DNA of 64,000 bases from AV69 sp963742315 (GCA_963742315.1 CAVULE010000006.1:25912-89911), one strand, 5' to 3'; counted from the stretch's first letter, positions 44,439 through 54,099 are shown. The notes: generated by a model not told the origin, from the letters alone. Numbers and translations are program-made.

Positions 44439-46247
44439 ATGCCTGATATCCTAACTGCACCAGCCACCAAATCCTCCGCGCCGACCGGCAATATTGTCGA
44501 AATGTCGTGGGATCCAATCACTCGCATCGTCGGCAGCCTCGGCATCTACACCAAAATCGATTTCGATTCGAAGAAGGTGATTGAATGCTACAGCACATCT
44601 TCGATCTTCCGCGGCTACAGCATCTTCATGCAGAACAAGGATCCGCGTGATGCCCATTTCATCACCAGCCGAATTTGCGGCATTTGCGGAGACAATCACG
44701 CGACCTGTTCGACCTACGCCCAGAACATGGCTTACGGGGTGAAGCCGCCGCCACTGGCGGAATGGATCGTCAACCTCGGCGAAGCGGCCGAGTACATGTT
44801 CGATCACAATATTTTCCAAGACAATCTGGTCGGCGTCGATTTCTGCGAAATGATGGTGAAGGAGACGAACCCGAGCGTTTGGGAAAAAGCGCAACGCACG
44901 CCCGCGCCGCACGCCGCCGATCACGGCTATCGCACGATCGGCGACATCATGAAGGCGCTGAATCCGTTCTCGGGTGAATTCTATCGCGAAACACTGCACG
45001 TTAGCCGTTACACCCGCGAAATGTTTTGCCTGATGGAAGGCCGCCACGTTCATCCCTCGACGCTTTATCCGGGTGGCGTCGGCACGGTTCCATCGATTCA
45101 GCTCTTCACCGACTACACCGTGCGGCTCATGCGTTACATCGAGTTCATGAAACGTTGCCTGCCGCTGCATGACGATCTTTTCGATTTCTTCTACGAAGCG
45201 CTGCCTGGTTACGAAGAAGTCGGCCGCCGCCGTGTTCTGCTCGCATGCTGGGGCTCGTTCCAGGATCCGGATGTGTGCGATTACGATTACCGCACGATGG
45301 AAAAATGGGGTAACGCCATGTTCGTTACGCCCGGCATTGTCATCGACGGCCAACTAGTCACGACCAACCTCGTCGACATCAATCTCGGCATTCGCATCCT
45401 GCTTGGTTCCTCTTATTACGATGACTGGGGTGATAACGGCGAAGTCTTCGTCAAGAACGATCCGCTCGGCAACCCGGTTGATCGCCGCCATCCCTGGAAT
45501 CAGACGACGATCCCGAAACCGCAGAAGCGTAATTTTGCCGACAAATACACCTGGGTGATGTCCCCACGCTGGCTCGACAAGCGCACCGGCGATCATCTTG
45601 CGATGGATACCGGTGGCGGCCCCATCGCCCGTCTGTGGGCGACTGCGCTCGCGAAGTTAGTGAACATCGGCTACGTCGAATCGACCGGTCACAGCGTGAA
45701 GATTCGTCTGCCGAAGACAGCACTCAAGGGCGAGGTCGAGTTCGAATGGAAAATCCCGAAATGGAGCAACGCAATCGAACGCGATCGCGCTCGCACTTAC
45801 TTCCAGGCTTATTCGGCCGCTTGCGCGCTCCACTTCCTCGATAAAGCACTGAAGGAAGTGTACGCCGGCCGCACGGCAACGTTTACACCATTCAAAGTTC
45901 CAGACGAAGCAATCGGCTGCGGTTTCCATGAAGCCGTGCGCGGTGTCCTGTCACATCACCTGGTCATTCGCAAAGGCAAAATCGCGAACTACCATCCCTA
46001 TCCGCCAACGCCGTGGAACGCGAATCCGCGCGATGTTTACGGCACGCCCGGACCGTACGAAGACGCGGTGCAAAACACGCCGATCTTTGAGGAGAACGGG
46101 CCGGACAAATTCAAGGGCATCGATATCATGCGCGCGGTGCGCAGCTTCGATCCCTGTTTGCCCTGCGGCGTCCACATGTATCTCGGTAACGGCAAGGTCC
46201 TGCAACAGAAACACACGCCGACCGCGTTTGCCGGTCTGGCTCACTAA
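44439..46247 (+). CDS. hhyL: Group 1h-type [NiFe] hydrogenase large subunit
   Basis: The 602-residue subunit has both nickel-ligand motifs: RICGICGDNHATC near residue 78 and DPCLPCGVHM near the C-terminus. It binds the NiFe(CN)2CO site and oxidises H2, probably at low (atmospheric) concentrations as in the family. The protein continues about 27 residues past the CGVH motif; known large subunits are trimmed after this histidine by the endopeptidase, and this tail is on the long side. Translation starts at ATG 44439. hypB follows 2 bp after the stop. Confidence 0.96.
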   Translation: MPDILTAPATKSSAPTGNIVEMSWDPITRIVGSLGIYTKIDFDSKKVIECYSTSSIFRGYSIFMQNKDPRDAHFITSRICGICGDNHATCSTYAQNMAYGVKPPPLAEWIVNLGEAAEYMFDHNIFQDNLVGVDFCEMMVKETNPSVWEKAQRTPAPHAADHGYRTIGDIMKALNPFSGEFYRETLHVSRYTREMFCLMEGRHVHPSTLYPGGVGTVPSIQLFTDYTVRLMRYIEFMKRCLPLHDDLFDFFYEALPGYEEVGRRRVLLACWGSFQDPDVCDYDYRTMEKWGNAMFVTPGIVIDGQLVTTNLVDINLGIRILLGSSYYDDWGDNGEVFVKNDPLGNPVDRRHPWNQTTIPKPQKRNFADKYTWVMSPRWLDKRTGDHLAMDTGGGPIARLWATALAKLVNIGYVESTGHSVKIRLPKTALKGEVEFEWKIPKWSNAIERDRARTYFQAYSAACALHFLDKALKEVYAGRTATFTPFKVPDEAIGCGFHEAVRGVLSHHLVIRKGKIANYHPYPPTPWNANPRDVYGTPGPYEDAVQNTPIFEENGPDKFKGIDIMRAVRSFDPCLPCGVHMYLGNGKVLQQKHTPTAFAGLAH

Positions 46248-46249
46248 CA

Positions 46250-46942
46250 GTGGCTAACGAAGGTGCGGTACAGGTAACGCTGGAAGCGTCGCCAGACGAA
46301 ATCTACGACATTGAGCTGGAGCACAGCCTGCTCGAAGCGAACGCGAAACTCGCGGTCGAAAATCGCGCTTTGTTGGATCGACATGGAATCACCGCCATTG
46401 ATTTCATGGGCGCGATCGGATCCGGCAAAACGACGTTGATCACAAAACTGGTCGAGCGGCTAAAAGGTCGACTCGGCGTAGCGGTGTTCAACGGCGATGC
46501 GACCACGAGCGACGATGCCGATGCGATTGCGAAACAGAATGTGCCGGTCGTGCAGATCGCAACGATCAACGGCTGCCATCTCGACGCGAATCTCGTCGGA
46601 AAAGGCCTGCGCAAGATCGAGCTGGGAAATTTGAAGCTGATCTTCATCGAGAATATTGGGAACCTGATCTGTCCGGCGGAGTTTCCGCTCGGTTCCAAAG
46701 CGCGCGTTGTCGTAGTGAGCGTGACGGAAGGTCCCTGGATGGTGCGCAAACATCCGCACATGTTCCTCGGCGCCGAGATCGTCGTCATTAATAAAATCGA
46801 TCTCGCCGAAGCGATGGAAGTGAGCGTCGAAGACCTCATCGACGACGTCCACAAGCTCAAGCCGGACATCAAAGTGATTCCGACGAGCACCAAGACCGGC
46901 GCGGGTCTCGACGAATTCGAGAAAGCGATCCTCGCGGTCTGA
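46250..46942 (+). CDS. hypB: Hydrogenase nickel-insertion GTPase HypB
   Basis: The 230-residue GTPase starts at GTG 46250, 2 bp after hhyL. It has the P-loop GAIGSGKTTL, the metal-binding INGCHLDANL, IENIGNLICPAEF, and the guanine motif NKIDLAE. The N-terminus lacks the CxxCGC or His-rich nickel-storage extension of some homologues; the Ni permease downstream may compensate. It works with HypA to load nickel into HhyL. Confidence 0.96.
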   Translation: MANEGAVQVTLEASPDEIYDIELEHSLLEANAKLAVENRALLDRHGITAIDFMGAIGSGKTTLITKLVERLKGRLGVAVFNGDATTSDDADAIAKQNVPVVQIATINGCHLDANLVGKGLRKIELGNLKLIFIENIGNLICPAEFPLGSKARVVVVSVTEGPWMVRKHPHMFLGAEIVVINKIDLAEAMEVSVEDLIDDVHKLKPDIKVIPTSTKTGAGLDEFEKAILAV

Positions 46943-46955
46943 TGGAGGCGAGCCG

Positions 46956-47345
46956 ATGCATGAGCTTTCCATTGCATCGGGCCTCGTCGAAAAACTTCTC
47001 GATTTTTCCGAGAAAAACCCTGACAAAAAAATTGTCGAGGTTCGGCTCGCGGTCGGAGAACTCAGCCACATCGAAGAGGAACAGCTACGGTTCTGCTACG
47101 AGGCAATCACTACAGAGACCGCCCTGGAAGGGTCCAAGCTGGAAATCGAAAAGATCGACGCCATGGTGAAGTGTCCACACTGTCTTTATCGCGGGCGTCC
47201 TAAATATTGGGACGGCGCGTTGTCCGGCATTCCGGTCGCAACCCTAGAGTGTCCGTCTTGCGGAAAAACTACGGAAGCGACCGACGGACAGGAGTGCGCC
47301 ATCAAATCACTCCGCTTCACCGAGCCCAGCCCGATCGCATCATGA
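46956..47345 (+). CDS. hypA: Hydrogenase nickel-incorporation protein HypA
   Basis: The 129-residue protein starts MHELSIASGL, with the Met-His-Glu nickel site, and has the zinc-finger cysteines in KCPHCLYRG and ECPSCGK. Its stop overlaps the Ni/Co permease start by 4 bp. It delivers nickel with HypB. Length is slightly above the family norm because of the C-terminal tail. Confidence 0.95.
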   Translation: MHELSIASGLVEKLLDFSEKNPDKKIVEVRLAVGELSHIEEEQLRFCYEAITTETALEGSKLEIEKIDAMVKCPHCLYRGRPKYWDGALSGIPVATLECPSCGKTTEATDGQECAIKSLRFTEPSPIAS

Positions 47346-48115
47346 TTACGCTTCTTTCCATTCTCCTACTCGGCTTCTTTCTCGGGATGCGGCACGCCAC
47401 TGACTCCGATCATGTCGTCGCCGTGACGACAATCGTTAGTCGGCAGCGCAGCATAGGAAGCGCGGCGCTCACCGGGATTTTGTGGGGCATCGGCCACAGC
47501 CTCACCCTCCTTGTTGTGGGCGGGGCAATTATCTTTTTCGGCATCGTCATTCCGGAGCGACTGGGTTTAAGCCTCGAGTTTTGCGTGGCCTTAATGCTCG
47601 TTCTGCTCGGGGCCTTGAATCTCCGGGTCGCAATGCGATCTCTCCGCGTCGACCCGGTTCTCGCTGCCGAAGAACATGATCATGTCCATCGGCATGGCGA
47701 TTACGTGCACACGCATCCTCACGGCCACGAGTCAGGGAACCACGGTCACAGTGAGGACTCGGTGCCGCCGGCGCGCCTGGATCGGATCTTCGGTCGATTG
47801 AAATGGTATGGTGCGATTCGGCCAATCGTAATCGGCATCGTGCATGGCCTCGCGGGTTCGGCCGCCGTCGCGCTTCTTGTCCTGCCCATTATTCAGCGAC
47901 CGACGTGGGCCCTGGCTTACCTCGTCGTTTTTGGCCTCGGCACCGTCACCGGCATGATGTTGATGACGGCGTCGATCGCGGTGCCGATCGCCTACACTGC
48001 ACGTTTCAATTTCTTAAATCGCCACTTCGGGACGGCGGCAGGCGCGCTAAGCCTGGGATTCGGTTTGTTTCTGGCGTATCAAATTGGATTCGTAGACGGT
48101 CTCTTCACGCATTGA
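47342..48115 (+). CDS. NicO/NiCoT-type nickel permease
   Basis: The start is ATG 47342 (MITLLSILLLGFFLG). The 257-residue protein has six to seven membrane helices, the NiCoT signature HATDSDHVVAV in helix II and a His-rich loop (HDHVHRHGDYVHTHPHGHES). It imports nickel for hydrogenase, which explains its place between hypA and hypF. The HupE family is an alternative, but the signature fits NiCoT/NicO better. Confidence 0.88.
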   Translation: MITLLSILLLGFFLGMRHATDSDHVVAVTTIVSRQRSIGSAALTGILWGIGHSLTLLVVGGAIIFFGIVIPERLGLSLEFCVALMLVLLGALNLRVAMRSLRVDPVLAAEEHDHVHRHGDYVHTHPHGHESGNHGHSEDSVPPARLDRIFGRLKWYGAIRPIVIGIVHGLAGSAAVALLVLPIIQRPTWALAYLVVFGLGTVTGMMLMTASIAVPIAYTARFNFLNRHFGTAAGALSLGFGLFLAYQIGFVDGLFTH

Positions 48116-48131
48116 CGTTCCTCCTCTCGCC

Positions 48132-50409
48132 ATGATTCGCGAGCGGATCAGAATTGTTGTGCGAGGCGCGGTCCAAGGGGTGGGATTTCGCCCTTTTGTT
48201 TATCGACTTGCGACAGAGCTTGAGCTCGAAGGCTGGGTCTTAAACTCCGCTCAAGGCGTCTTCATTGAAGGAGAAGGCCCACGTGACTCGTTAAATCGGT
48301 TTCTGTTGCGTTTGGAAAAAGAAAAACCGCCCCGCGCCGCCGTTCAGAGTTTCGAATCTTCCTTCCTCGATCCGGTTAATTACAGCGGATTCGAGATCCG
48401 GGAGAGCCAAGAGAGTGGCGGAAAGACCGTGCTCATTCTCCCGGACATCGCCACTTGTGCCGACTGTGTCAGCGAGATTTTCGATCCCGCTAACCGTCGT
48501 TTTCGTTATCCCTTCACCAACTGCACCAATTGCGGTCCGCGCTTCACCATTATCGAAGCGCTGCCTTACGATCGTGCCCACACGTCGATGAAGAAATTCC
48601 GGATGTGTGTCGATTGCGATCGCGAATACCGCGACCCCCGCAACCGGCGTTTTCACGCGCAACCGAATGCCTGTCCGCGTTGCGGCCCACAGCTGCAGTT
48701 ACAGGATTCTGCCGGCCAAATCATCGCATCCAAAGAGGAGGCGCTCCGCCAGGTGATGGAATTTGTGCGAGCAGGAAAAATCATCGCGCTCAAAGGCCTT
48801 GGCGGGTTCCAGCTGATGGTCGACGCCGCAAACGAAAGGGGTGTCGTCCAACTGCGCGAGCGCAAGCATCGCGAAGAGAAACCGTTTGCGGTGATGGCAC
48901 CGTCGCTGATCACAGCGCATGACCTTTGTCGCATCTCCGAGCTGGAAGAACGGTTATTGCTTTCGCCGGAATCGCCCATTGTTTTGCTCGAGAGGAAAAA
49001 TAATGCCCGTCTCGCGCCGTCGATCGCTCCGGGAAATCCAAACGTTGGCGTGATGTTGCCCTACACTCCTTTGCATCATCTGCTGCTCCAGTCGTTAGGC
49101 GTTCCAGTCGTCGCAACCAGCGGGAACCTGAGCGATGAGCCGATTTGCATCGACGAGCAGGAGGCGCTCGAGCGCCTACGCGGGATCGCCGATGTATTCC
49201 TCGTGCACGATCGCGCAATCGTCCGCCATATGGACGACTCAATCGCGCGCATCATGGCGGGACGAGAAATTGTGCTGCGGCGAGCGCGCGGTTATGCACC
49301 GCTCCCGGTGCAGCTAACGCAACCGGTGCCATCAGTCCTCGCTCTCGGCGCGCATTTGAAGAATACCGTCGCGCTGAGTGTTGGCTCGAACGTTTTTGTC
49401 AGCCAGCATATCGGTGATTTGGAAACGGAGCAGGCCTACACTGCTTTCGTTAGATCGGCGGCTGATCTGCCTCAGCTCTACCACGCCAGGATTGACGCTG
49501 TCGCCTGCGACATGCATCCCGATTACCTGTCGACGAAACACGCTGCACAATTTTCCGTTCCCATTCGTCACGTGCAGCATCATTGGGCGCACATCGTCTC
49601 GTGCATGGCGGAGAATGAACTTAGCGCGCCGCTACTTGGTGTTTCGTGGGATGGGACTGGTTACGGCGGCGACGGCACGATTTGGGGCGGAGAATTTCTG
49701 CGAGCTGACGCAAACGGATTCAATCGCGTCGGACACTTGCGGCAGTTTCGACTGCCTGGTGGCGAGGCGGCGGTCAAAGAACCGCGCCGCAGCGCCGTCG
49801 GTCTACTTTACGAAATCTTCGGCGACCAACTTTGGAGTCATAATCATTTACTCACCGCGTTCGATCGCAGCGAACTCCCACTAATTCGTCAAATGCTCGA
49901 GAAAGGTGTGAATGCGCCGTTCACTTCCAGTGCGGGGCGCTTGTTCGATGCAGTGGCAGGTCTGATCGGTCTGCGGTTACGCGCCAGCTTCGAAGGCCAG
50001 GCTGCGATGGAGTTGGAGTTTGCCGCCTATGAGAGAGTCGACGATAAATATTCCTTTGCCCTCCAGGAGAAATCCCCCTTTGTGATCGATTGGCAGCCAG
50101 CAATTTTGGAAATCATCGACGATCTGCGCGCGGGCGAGACGCGCGGAATGATTTCGGCAAAGTTTCACAATACGCTCTGCCGAAATGATCGTAGCGGTGG
50201 CGCGAAAAATCGGGCAAGACAAAGTGGTCCTAAGCGGAGGCTGCTTCCAAAATCGCTTGCTCACCGAGCGCACAATCGATCGGCTCGCCGCAGAAAACTT
50301 CCGTCCCTATTGGCATCAACGAATCCCGCCAAATGACGGCGGGATATCACTCGGGCAAGTTGTTGCCGCTACCACGTTCGAAAATCCAGAGCCAGCCGAA
50401 ATCAGATGA
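48132..50409 (+). pseudogene. hypF: Carbamoyltransferase HypF with a +1 frameshift near the C-terminus
   Basis: The main frame gives an acylphosphatase domain (RIVVRGAVQGVGFRPF), two zinc fingers (CADC…CTNCG and CVDC…CPRCG), the YrdC-like domain and the Kae1-like domain with VQHHWAHIVSCM and SWDGTGYGGDGT. At about 50175-50182 the conserved C-terminus (MIVAVARKIGQDKVVLSGGC, then FQNRLLTERT) continues one base later to 50409. Dropping one T from GCTCTGCC restores it. HypF makes thiocarbamate for the CN ligands, so a functional hydrogenase would need it intact. The following HypC-like gene overlaps the shifted stop by 4 bp, which supports that frame. Confidence 0.85.
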
Positions 50410-50624
50410 ATCTTATCTATGCCCAAATCGTGGAGATCTTCGTTGAAGACGAGATGCGGATGGCGCGGATCAAGGCCGGAGGAGCGGTCAAAAAAGTCTC
50501 GCTAGATTTACTGACAGACGTCAGCTGCGGTGATACGGTCTTGCTGTGCGACGGCGTCGCCATCAGCAAGGTGCGACCACCCGGCGCCGTGGAGAATAAC
50601 GATGTGTCTGGCGATTCCCGGTAA
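50406..50624 (+). CDS. HypC/HupF-like small protein lacking the N-terminal Cys
   Basis: The 72-residue protein has the HypC beta-barrel pattern (MARIKAGGAVKKVSLDLL, GDTVLLCDGVAISKV) but starts MNLIYAQIVEIF without the Met-Cys pair that carries the Fe(CN)2CO unit. It overlaps hypF by 4 bp and the canonical hypC by 23 bp in another frame. It may be a paralogue dedicated to another step or partner, such as the large subunit. Tandem HypC-like genes are known in other hydrogenase loci. Confidence 0.75.
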   Translation: MNLIYAQIVEIFVEDEMRMARIKAGGAVKKVSLDLLTDVSCGDTVLLCDGVAISKVRPPGAVENNDVSGDSR

Positions 50625-50916
50625 ACTGATTGAAATCGCCCCCGACGCGCAGGGCGTGAGGATGGGTAAGGCGAATTTCGGCGGAATCGTAAAACAAGTC
50701 TGCCTGGAATACACACCCGAGGTCATGATTGGCGATTACGTCTTGGTCCATGTCGGTTTCGCACTCAGCAAAGTTAATGAAGAAGAGGCCGCGCGAACAT
50801 ATAAAGCACTTGAGGAGCTTCAGCAGTTGGGTGAGCTCGATGTACCGGACGTAGACGATCCGGAAGCGGATCCGTTTCCGGAGTCGCCCCCCGCGCAAAT
50901 CAGGCCGGCCGCATAA
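50602..50916 (+). CDS. hypC: Hydrogenase assembly chaperone HypC
   Basis: ATG 50602 follows GGAG and gives MCLAIPGKLIEI, the canonical start whose Cys2 binds the iron fragment. The core GGIVKQVCLEYTPEVMIGDYVLVHVGFALSKV is complete but the tail is longer than usual (104 residues in all), ending in an Asp/Pro-rich stretch. It cooperates with HypD, which follows 7 bp later. Confidence 0.94.
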   Translation: MCLAIPGKLIEIAPDAQGVRMGKANFGGIVKQVCLEYTPEVMIGDYVLVHVGFALSKVNEEEAARTYKALEELQQLGELDVPDVDDPEADPFPESPPAQIRPAA

Positions 50917-50923
50917 CCGCGCC

Positions 50924-52081
50924 ATGAAATATCTCGACGAATACCGCAGCGAAGATATCGCGAAGAAGATCGTCGGCGAGATTAACCGCACCGTTACCCG
51001 CCCCTGGGTCTTGATGGAAGTCTGCGGCGGACAAACTCACAGCATCGTGAAGTATGGGATCGATCGCTTGCTGCCCAGTCAGGTTGAGCTCGTGCACGGG
51101 CCCGGCTGCCCGGTTTGTGTCACTTCGCTGGAGATGATCGACAAGGCACATGCGATCGCGCAGCGGCCCGACGTAATTTTTTGTTCGTTCGGCGACATGC
51201 TGCGCGTCCCCGGTTCGGAGTGCGACCTGCTTGTGCTCAAATCACGTGGCGCCGATATCCGCATCGTCTATTCGCCGATCGATTGTTTGAAGATCGCACG
51301 AGCTAATCCGGACAAGAAGGTCGTTTTCTTCGCCATCGGATTCGAGACCACTGCGCCAAGCAACGCAATGTCGGTCTTTCAGGCAAAGAAACAGGGCGTG
51401 AAGAACTTTTCCGTGCTCGTCTCGCACGTGCTCGTGCCGCCTTCGATCGCTTCCATTCTGCAATCGCCGCAAAATCGGGTCCAAGGTTTTCTCGGTCCCG
51501 GTCACGTTTGCACGGTAATGGGTTATCGCGAATACGAGCCGCTGGCGGAACGTTTCCGGGTTCCGATCGTCATCACCGGATTCGAACCGGTAGATATTCT
51601 GCAAGGCGCGCTGATGGCGTTACGCCAGCTCGAAGCCGGAACCCACACAGTGGAAAATCAGTATCCGCGGGTGGTCAGTCGCGACGGGAACCGCGTCGCG
51701 CAAGATCTGGTCAACAACGTCTTCGAAGTTTGCGATCGCAAATGGCGTGGTGTCGGATCAATCCCGAAAAGCGGTTACAAACTCCGTTACGAATTCCGCG
51801 ATCACGATGCCGAACGAATATTCGACGTGAAGGAAATCGACACGCAGGAGCCGGCGAATTGCATCAGTGGCCTTGTCCTCCGCGGCGTCAAAAAACCGCA
51901 CGACTGCGCCTGCTTCGGGAAACAATGCACGCCGGAAACTCCGCTCGGCGCGACTATGGTCTCCGCCGAAGGAGCGTGCGCCGCTTACTACGCCTACGGT
52001 CGTCATTTGGAGATGTCGAAAAATGGCGGGGTGAGCTCAGGCAACGGCGATCGTAAGAACCGACCCCCACCGCGGAAGTAG
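50924..52081 (+). CDS. hypD: Hydrogenase Fe(CN)2CO assembly protein HypD
   Basis: The 385-residue protein has the CGGQTHSIVKYG, GPGCPVCVT and C-terminal GKQCTPETPLGATMVSAEGA motifs, including the Fe-S ligands and the Cys pair that holds iron. It is the scaffold for cyanide and CO attachment with HypC and HypE. Its C-terminal tail is polar and ends near the SIS gene, with 7 bp between them. Confidence 0.96.
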   Translation: MKYLDEYRSEDIAKKIVGEINRTVTRPWVLMEVCGGQTHSIVKYGIDRLLPSQVELVHGPGCPVCVTSLEMIDKAHAIAQRPDVIFCSFGDMLRVPGSECDLLVLKSRGADIRIVYSPIDCLKIARANPDKKVVFFAIGFETTAPSNAMSVFQAKKQGVKNFSVLVSHVLVPPSIASILQSPQNRVQGFLGPGHVCTVMGYREYEPLAERFRVPIVITGFEPVDILQGALMALRQLEAGTHTVENQYPRVVSRDGNRVAQDLVNNVFEVCDRKWRGVGSIPKSGYKLRYEFRDHDAERIFDVKEIDTQEPANCISGLVLRGVKKPHDCACFGKQCTPETPLGATMVSAEGACAAYYAYGRHLEMSKNGGVSSGNGDRKNRPPPRK

Positions 52082-52088
52082 TATCGCC

Positions 52089-52727
52089 ATGAATCAAGGG
52101 CTCGTCGAAGCTCGCCCCTCCACCATCGACAAAACGGCGGAAAGTTTCCGGGACAAGATCCTGCGCAAATGCGGCGAGAGCGTCGAAATGAAAGAGAAAT
52201 TTTTCGAGAAGTACGCCGCTGAAATTGAGGAATTGAGCAAGGAGATGGCGAAGCGTTTCGCCCAAGGCAACAAATTGCTGACCATGGGAAACGGCGGCAG
52301 CCTCTGCGATGCCTTGCACTTTGCTGTCGAATTCACACACCCAATTATCGAGAAGCGGACCGCATTTCCCGCGGTCTCCCTCATGACCGACATCGCGACC
52401 ATGACCGCAATTGGCAACGACGCTGATTTTTCGCGCGTATTTGTTGATCAACTGCGCCTGCTCGGTCAACCGGGCGACATGCTGTTGGCAGTCAGCACGA
52501 GCGGCAAATCGCCGAACCTGATTTATGCGCTCGAAGAAGCGCGCCGTCGAGGTTTGCTCACTATCGCTTGGTCGGGCAAAGACGGCGGCCGCTTTCCCGA
52601 TTTGGCCGATTATTCGTTCATCGTTCCGTCATTCAGTATTCACCGCATCCAGGAAGTGCACGCGACGTTCGTGCATGTTCTGTGGGACTTGATCCACATC
52701 GCAGCCGGAGCGGAAGATGTCATCTGA
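52089..52727 (+). CDS. GmhA-like SIS-domain protein between hypD and hypE
   Basis: The 212-residue protein is a single SIS domain resembling phosphoheptose isomerase GmhA: TMGNGGSLCDALHFAVEF, LLAVSTSGKSPNL and AGAEDV at the end. An N-terminal helix precedes it. It overlaps hypE by 11 bp, so it belongs to the hyp operon. I recall SIS genes at this position in group 1h clusters. It may make a sugar-phosphate linked to maturation, but that is inference; it could equally supply the LPS heptose pathway, whose gmhA is otherwise absent here. Confidence 0.85.
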   Translation: MNQGLVEARPSTIDKTAESFRDKILRKCGESVEMKEKFFEKYAAEIEELSKEMAKRFAQGNKLLTMGNGGSLCDALHFAVEFTHPIIEKRTAFPAVSLMTDIATMTAIGNDADFSRVFVDQLRLLGQPGDMLLAVSTSGKSPNLIYALEEARRRGLLTIAWSGKDGGRFPDLADYSFIVPSFSIHRIQEVHATFVHVLWDLIHIAAGAEDVI

Positions 52728-53802
52728 CGCGGCCGCTGGCGCGGAAACAGCCGCCGCCAGTTTCCTTGGCGCGGTCTGTCCGATCCCAATCACAAATTAC
52801 AACGAGATCGTTCTTGCTCATGGCAGCGGTGGAAAGTTGAGCCATCAGCTCATGGAAAAAATGGTGCTCCCGCAATTCCGGAACGAATTGCTCGAGCCAT
52901 TGCATGACGGCGCGGTCTTTTCCATCGGCGGCCAGCGGGTTGCATTCAGCACCGATTCTTACGTGGTGAGCCCGATTTTTTTTCCGGGCGGTGACATCGG
53001 AAAACTCGCCGTCCACGGAACAGTCAACGATCTCGCCATGTGCGGCGCGCGGCCACTCTATCTTTCCGTCGGTTTCATCCTCGAAGAAGGCACACCGATG
53101 GAAGATTTCTGGCGCGTTGTGCAATCGATGCGTGAGGCCGCTGCCGCCGCTGGTGTGATGCTAGTCACGGGTGATACCAAAGTGGTGGATCGCGGGAAAG
53201 CCGATAAAATTTTTATTAACACCTCGGGCATCGGCGCGATCCCAGAAGGCATCAACATCGCTCCGAGCCGTGCGCAGCCCAACGACAAAATCATTCTCAG
53301 TGGAGCAATGGCGGTGCACGGGATTGCAATCATGTCCACGCGCGAGGGGCTCGAGTTCGAGAGTGAGATCGCGAGCGACACTGCGCCACTCAATGGTCTC
53401 GTCGAAACAATCCTGGTCGCGAACAAGGACGTTCATGTTCTGCGCGACCCCACGCGCGGAGGAATTACGAGCGCGCTAACTGAAATCGCGCAAGCCGCCA
53501 AGGTTGGAATGCTCCTCACCGAAGATGCCATTCCCATCAGCGAAGAAGTGAAAGGCGCCTGTGAGATTCTCGGCTTGGATCCGCTCTATGTCGCCAACGA
53601 AGGAAAACTGCTCGCCATCACTGCTGCGTCCGAGGCGGATCGAGTCCTCGCCGCCATGCAATCTCATCCACTGGGCCGGGAGGCTGCGATTATTGGTGAA
53701 GTAACCGACGATCATCCCGGGTTCGTCATGATGAAGACACGGGTCGGCGGAAAACGAGTGGTCGATATGCTTTCGGGCGAACAACTACCTCGAATTTGCT
53801 GA
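52717..53802 (+). CDS. hypE: Hydrogenase cyanide-forming protein HypE
   Basis: The 361-residue AIR-synthase-like protein has the N-terminal HGSGGKLSHQLM, TDSYVVSPIFFPGG and GDTKVVDRGKAD motifs. It ends in PRIC, the C-terminal Cys that HypF carbamoylates and that is dehydrated to thiocyanate. It is the last gene of the hyp operon and lies just before the cut cydA gene. Confidence 0.97.
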   Translation: MSSDAAAGAETAAASFLGAVCPIPITNYNEIVLAHGSGGKLSHQLMEKMVLPQFRNELLEPLHDGAVFSIGGQRVAFSTDSYVVSPIFFPGGDIGKLAVHGTVNDLAMCGARPLYLSVGFILEEGTPMEDFWRVVQSMREAAAAAGVMLVTGDTKVVDRGKADKIFINTSGIGAIPEGINIAPSRAQPNDKIILSGAMAVHGIAIMSTREGLEFESEIASDTAPLNGLVETILVANKDVHVLRDPTRGGITSALTEIAQAAKVGMLLTEDAIPISEEVKGACEILGLDPLYVANEGKLLAITAASEADRVLAAMQSHPLGREAAIIGEVTDDHPGFVMMKTRVGGKRVVDMLSGEQLPRIC

Positions 53803-53835
53803 ATTTTGCCGCCAGCATCCGCGACGGCCAAACCG

Positions 53836-54075
53836 ATGAGCGATCTTCTCTTTGCCCGGTCGCAGATGGCGTTGTCGCTGGCGTTCCACATCATTTTCGC
53901 GGCCATCGGCATCGGGCTTCCAGTATTGATGGTGCTCGCGGAAGGAATGTATCTTAGAACCCGGCGCCCGGTTTACCTGGAGCTGGCGAAGAGCTGGGCG
54001 AGAGGCAGCGCAATTCTCTTCGGCTCTTCAGTTTTTCTGCCGTTTCCTACTGACCATTCAAAATTGGCTCAATAA
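53836..54075 (+). pseudogene. cydA: Truncated cytochrome bd-type ubiquinol oxidase subunit I (cydA)
   Basis: The first 60 or so residues match CydA: SDLLFARSQMALSLAFHIIF, LPVLMVLAEGMYLRT, then AKSWARGSAILF. After AILF the family pattern ends and 17 unrelated residues lead to a stop at 54075. Intact CydA has about 450 residues. The cut lies about 75 bp before the right direct repeat, so the island's right boundary broke this gene. A cyd-like oxidase next to a respiratory hydrogenase makes functional sense in the donor. Confidence 0.8.
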
Positions 54076-54099
54076 TCAATTTCGCCCGTGCTTTCGCCG

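Noticed and set aside
44451..45353. 300-residue reverse-strand open frame across hhyL
   Set aside because: Antisense shadow of a well-conserved hydrogenase gene; its translation is His/Arg-rich with no motif.
48132..50409. Programmed +1 frameshifting in hypF
   Set aside because: No slippery codon with a stop or rare codon is evident, and similar breaks occur in unrelated genes, so error or decay is simpler.
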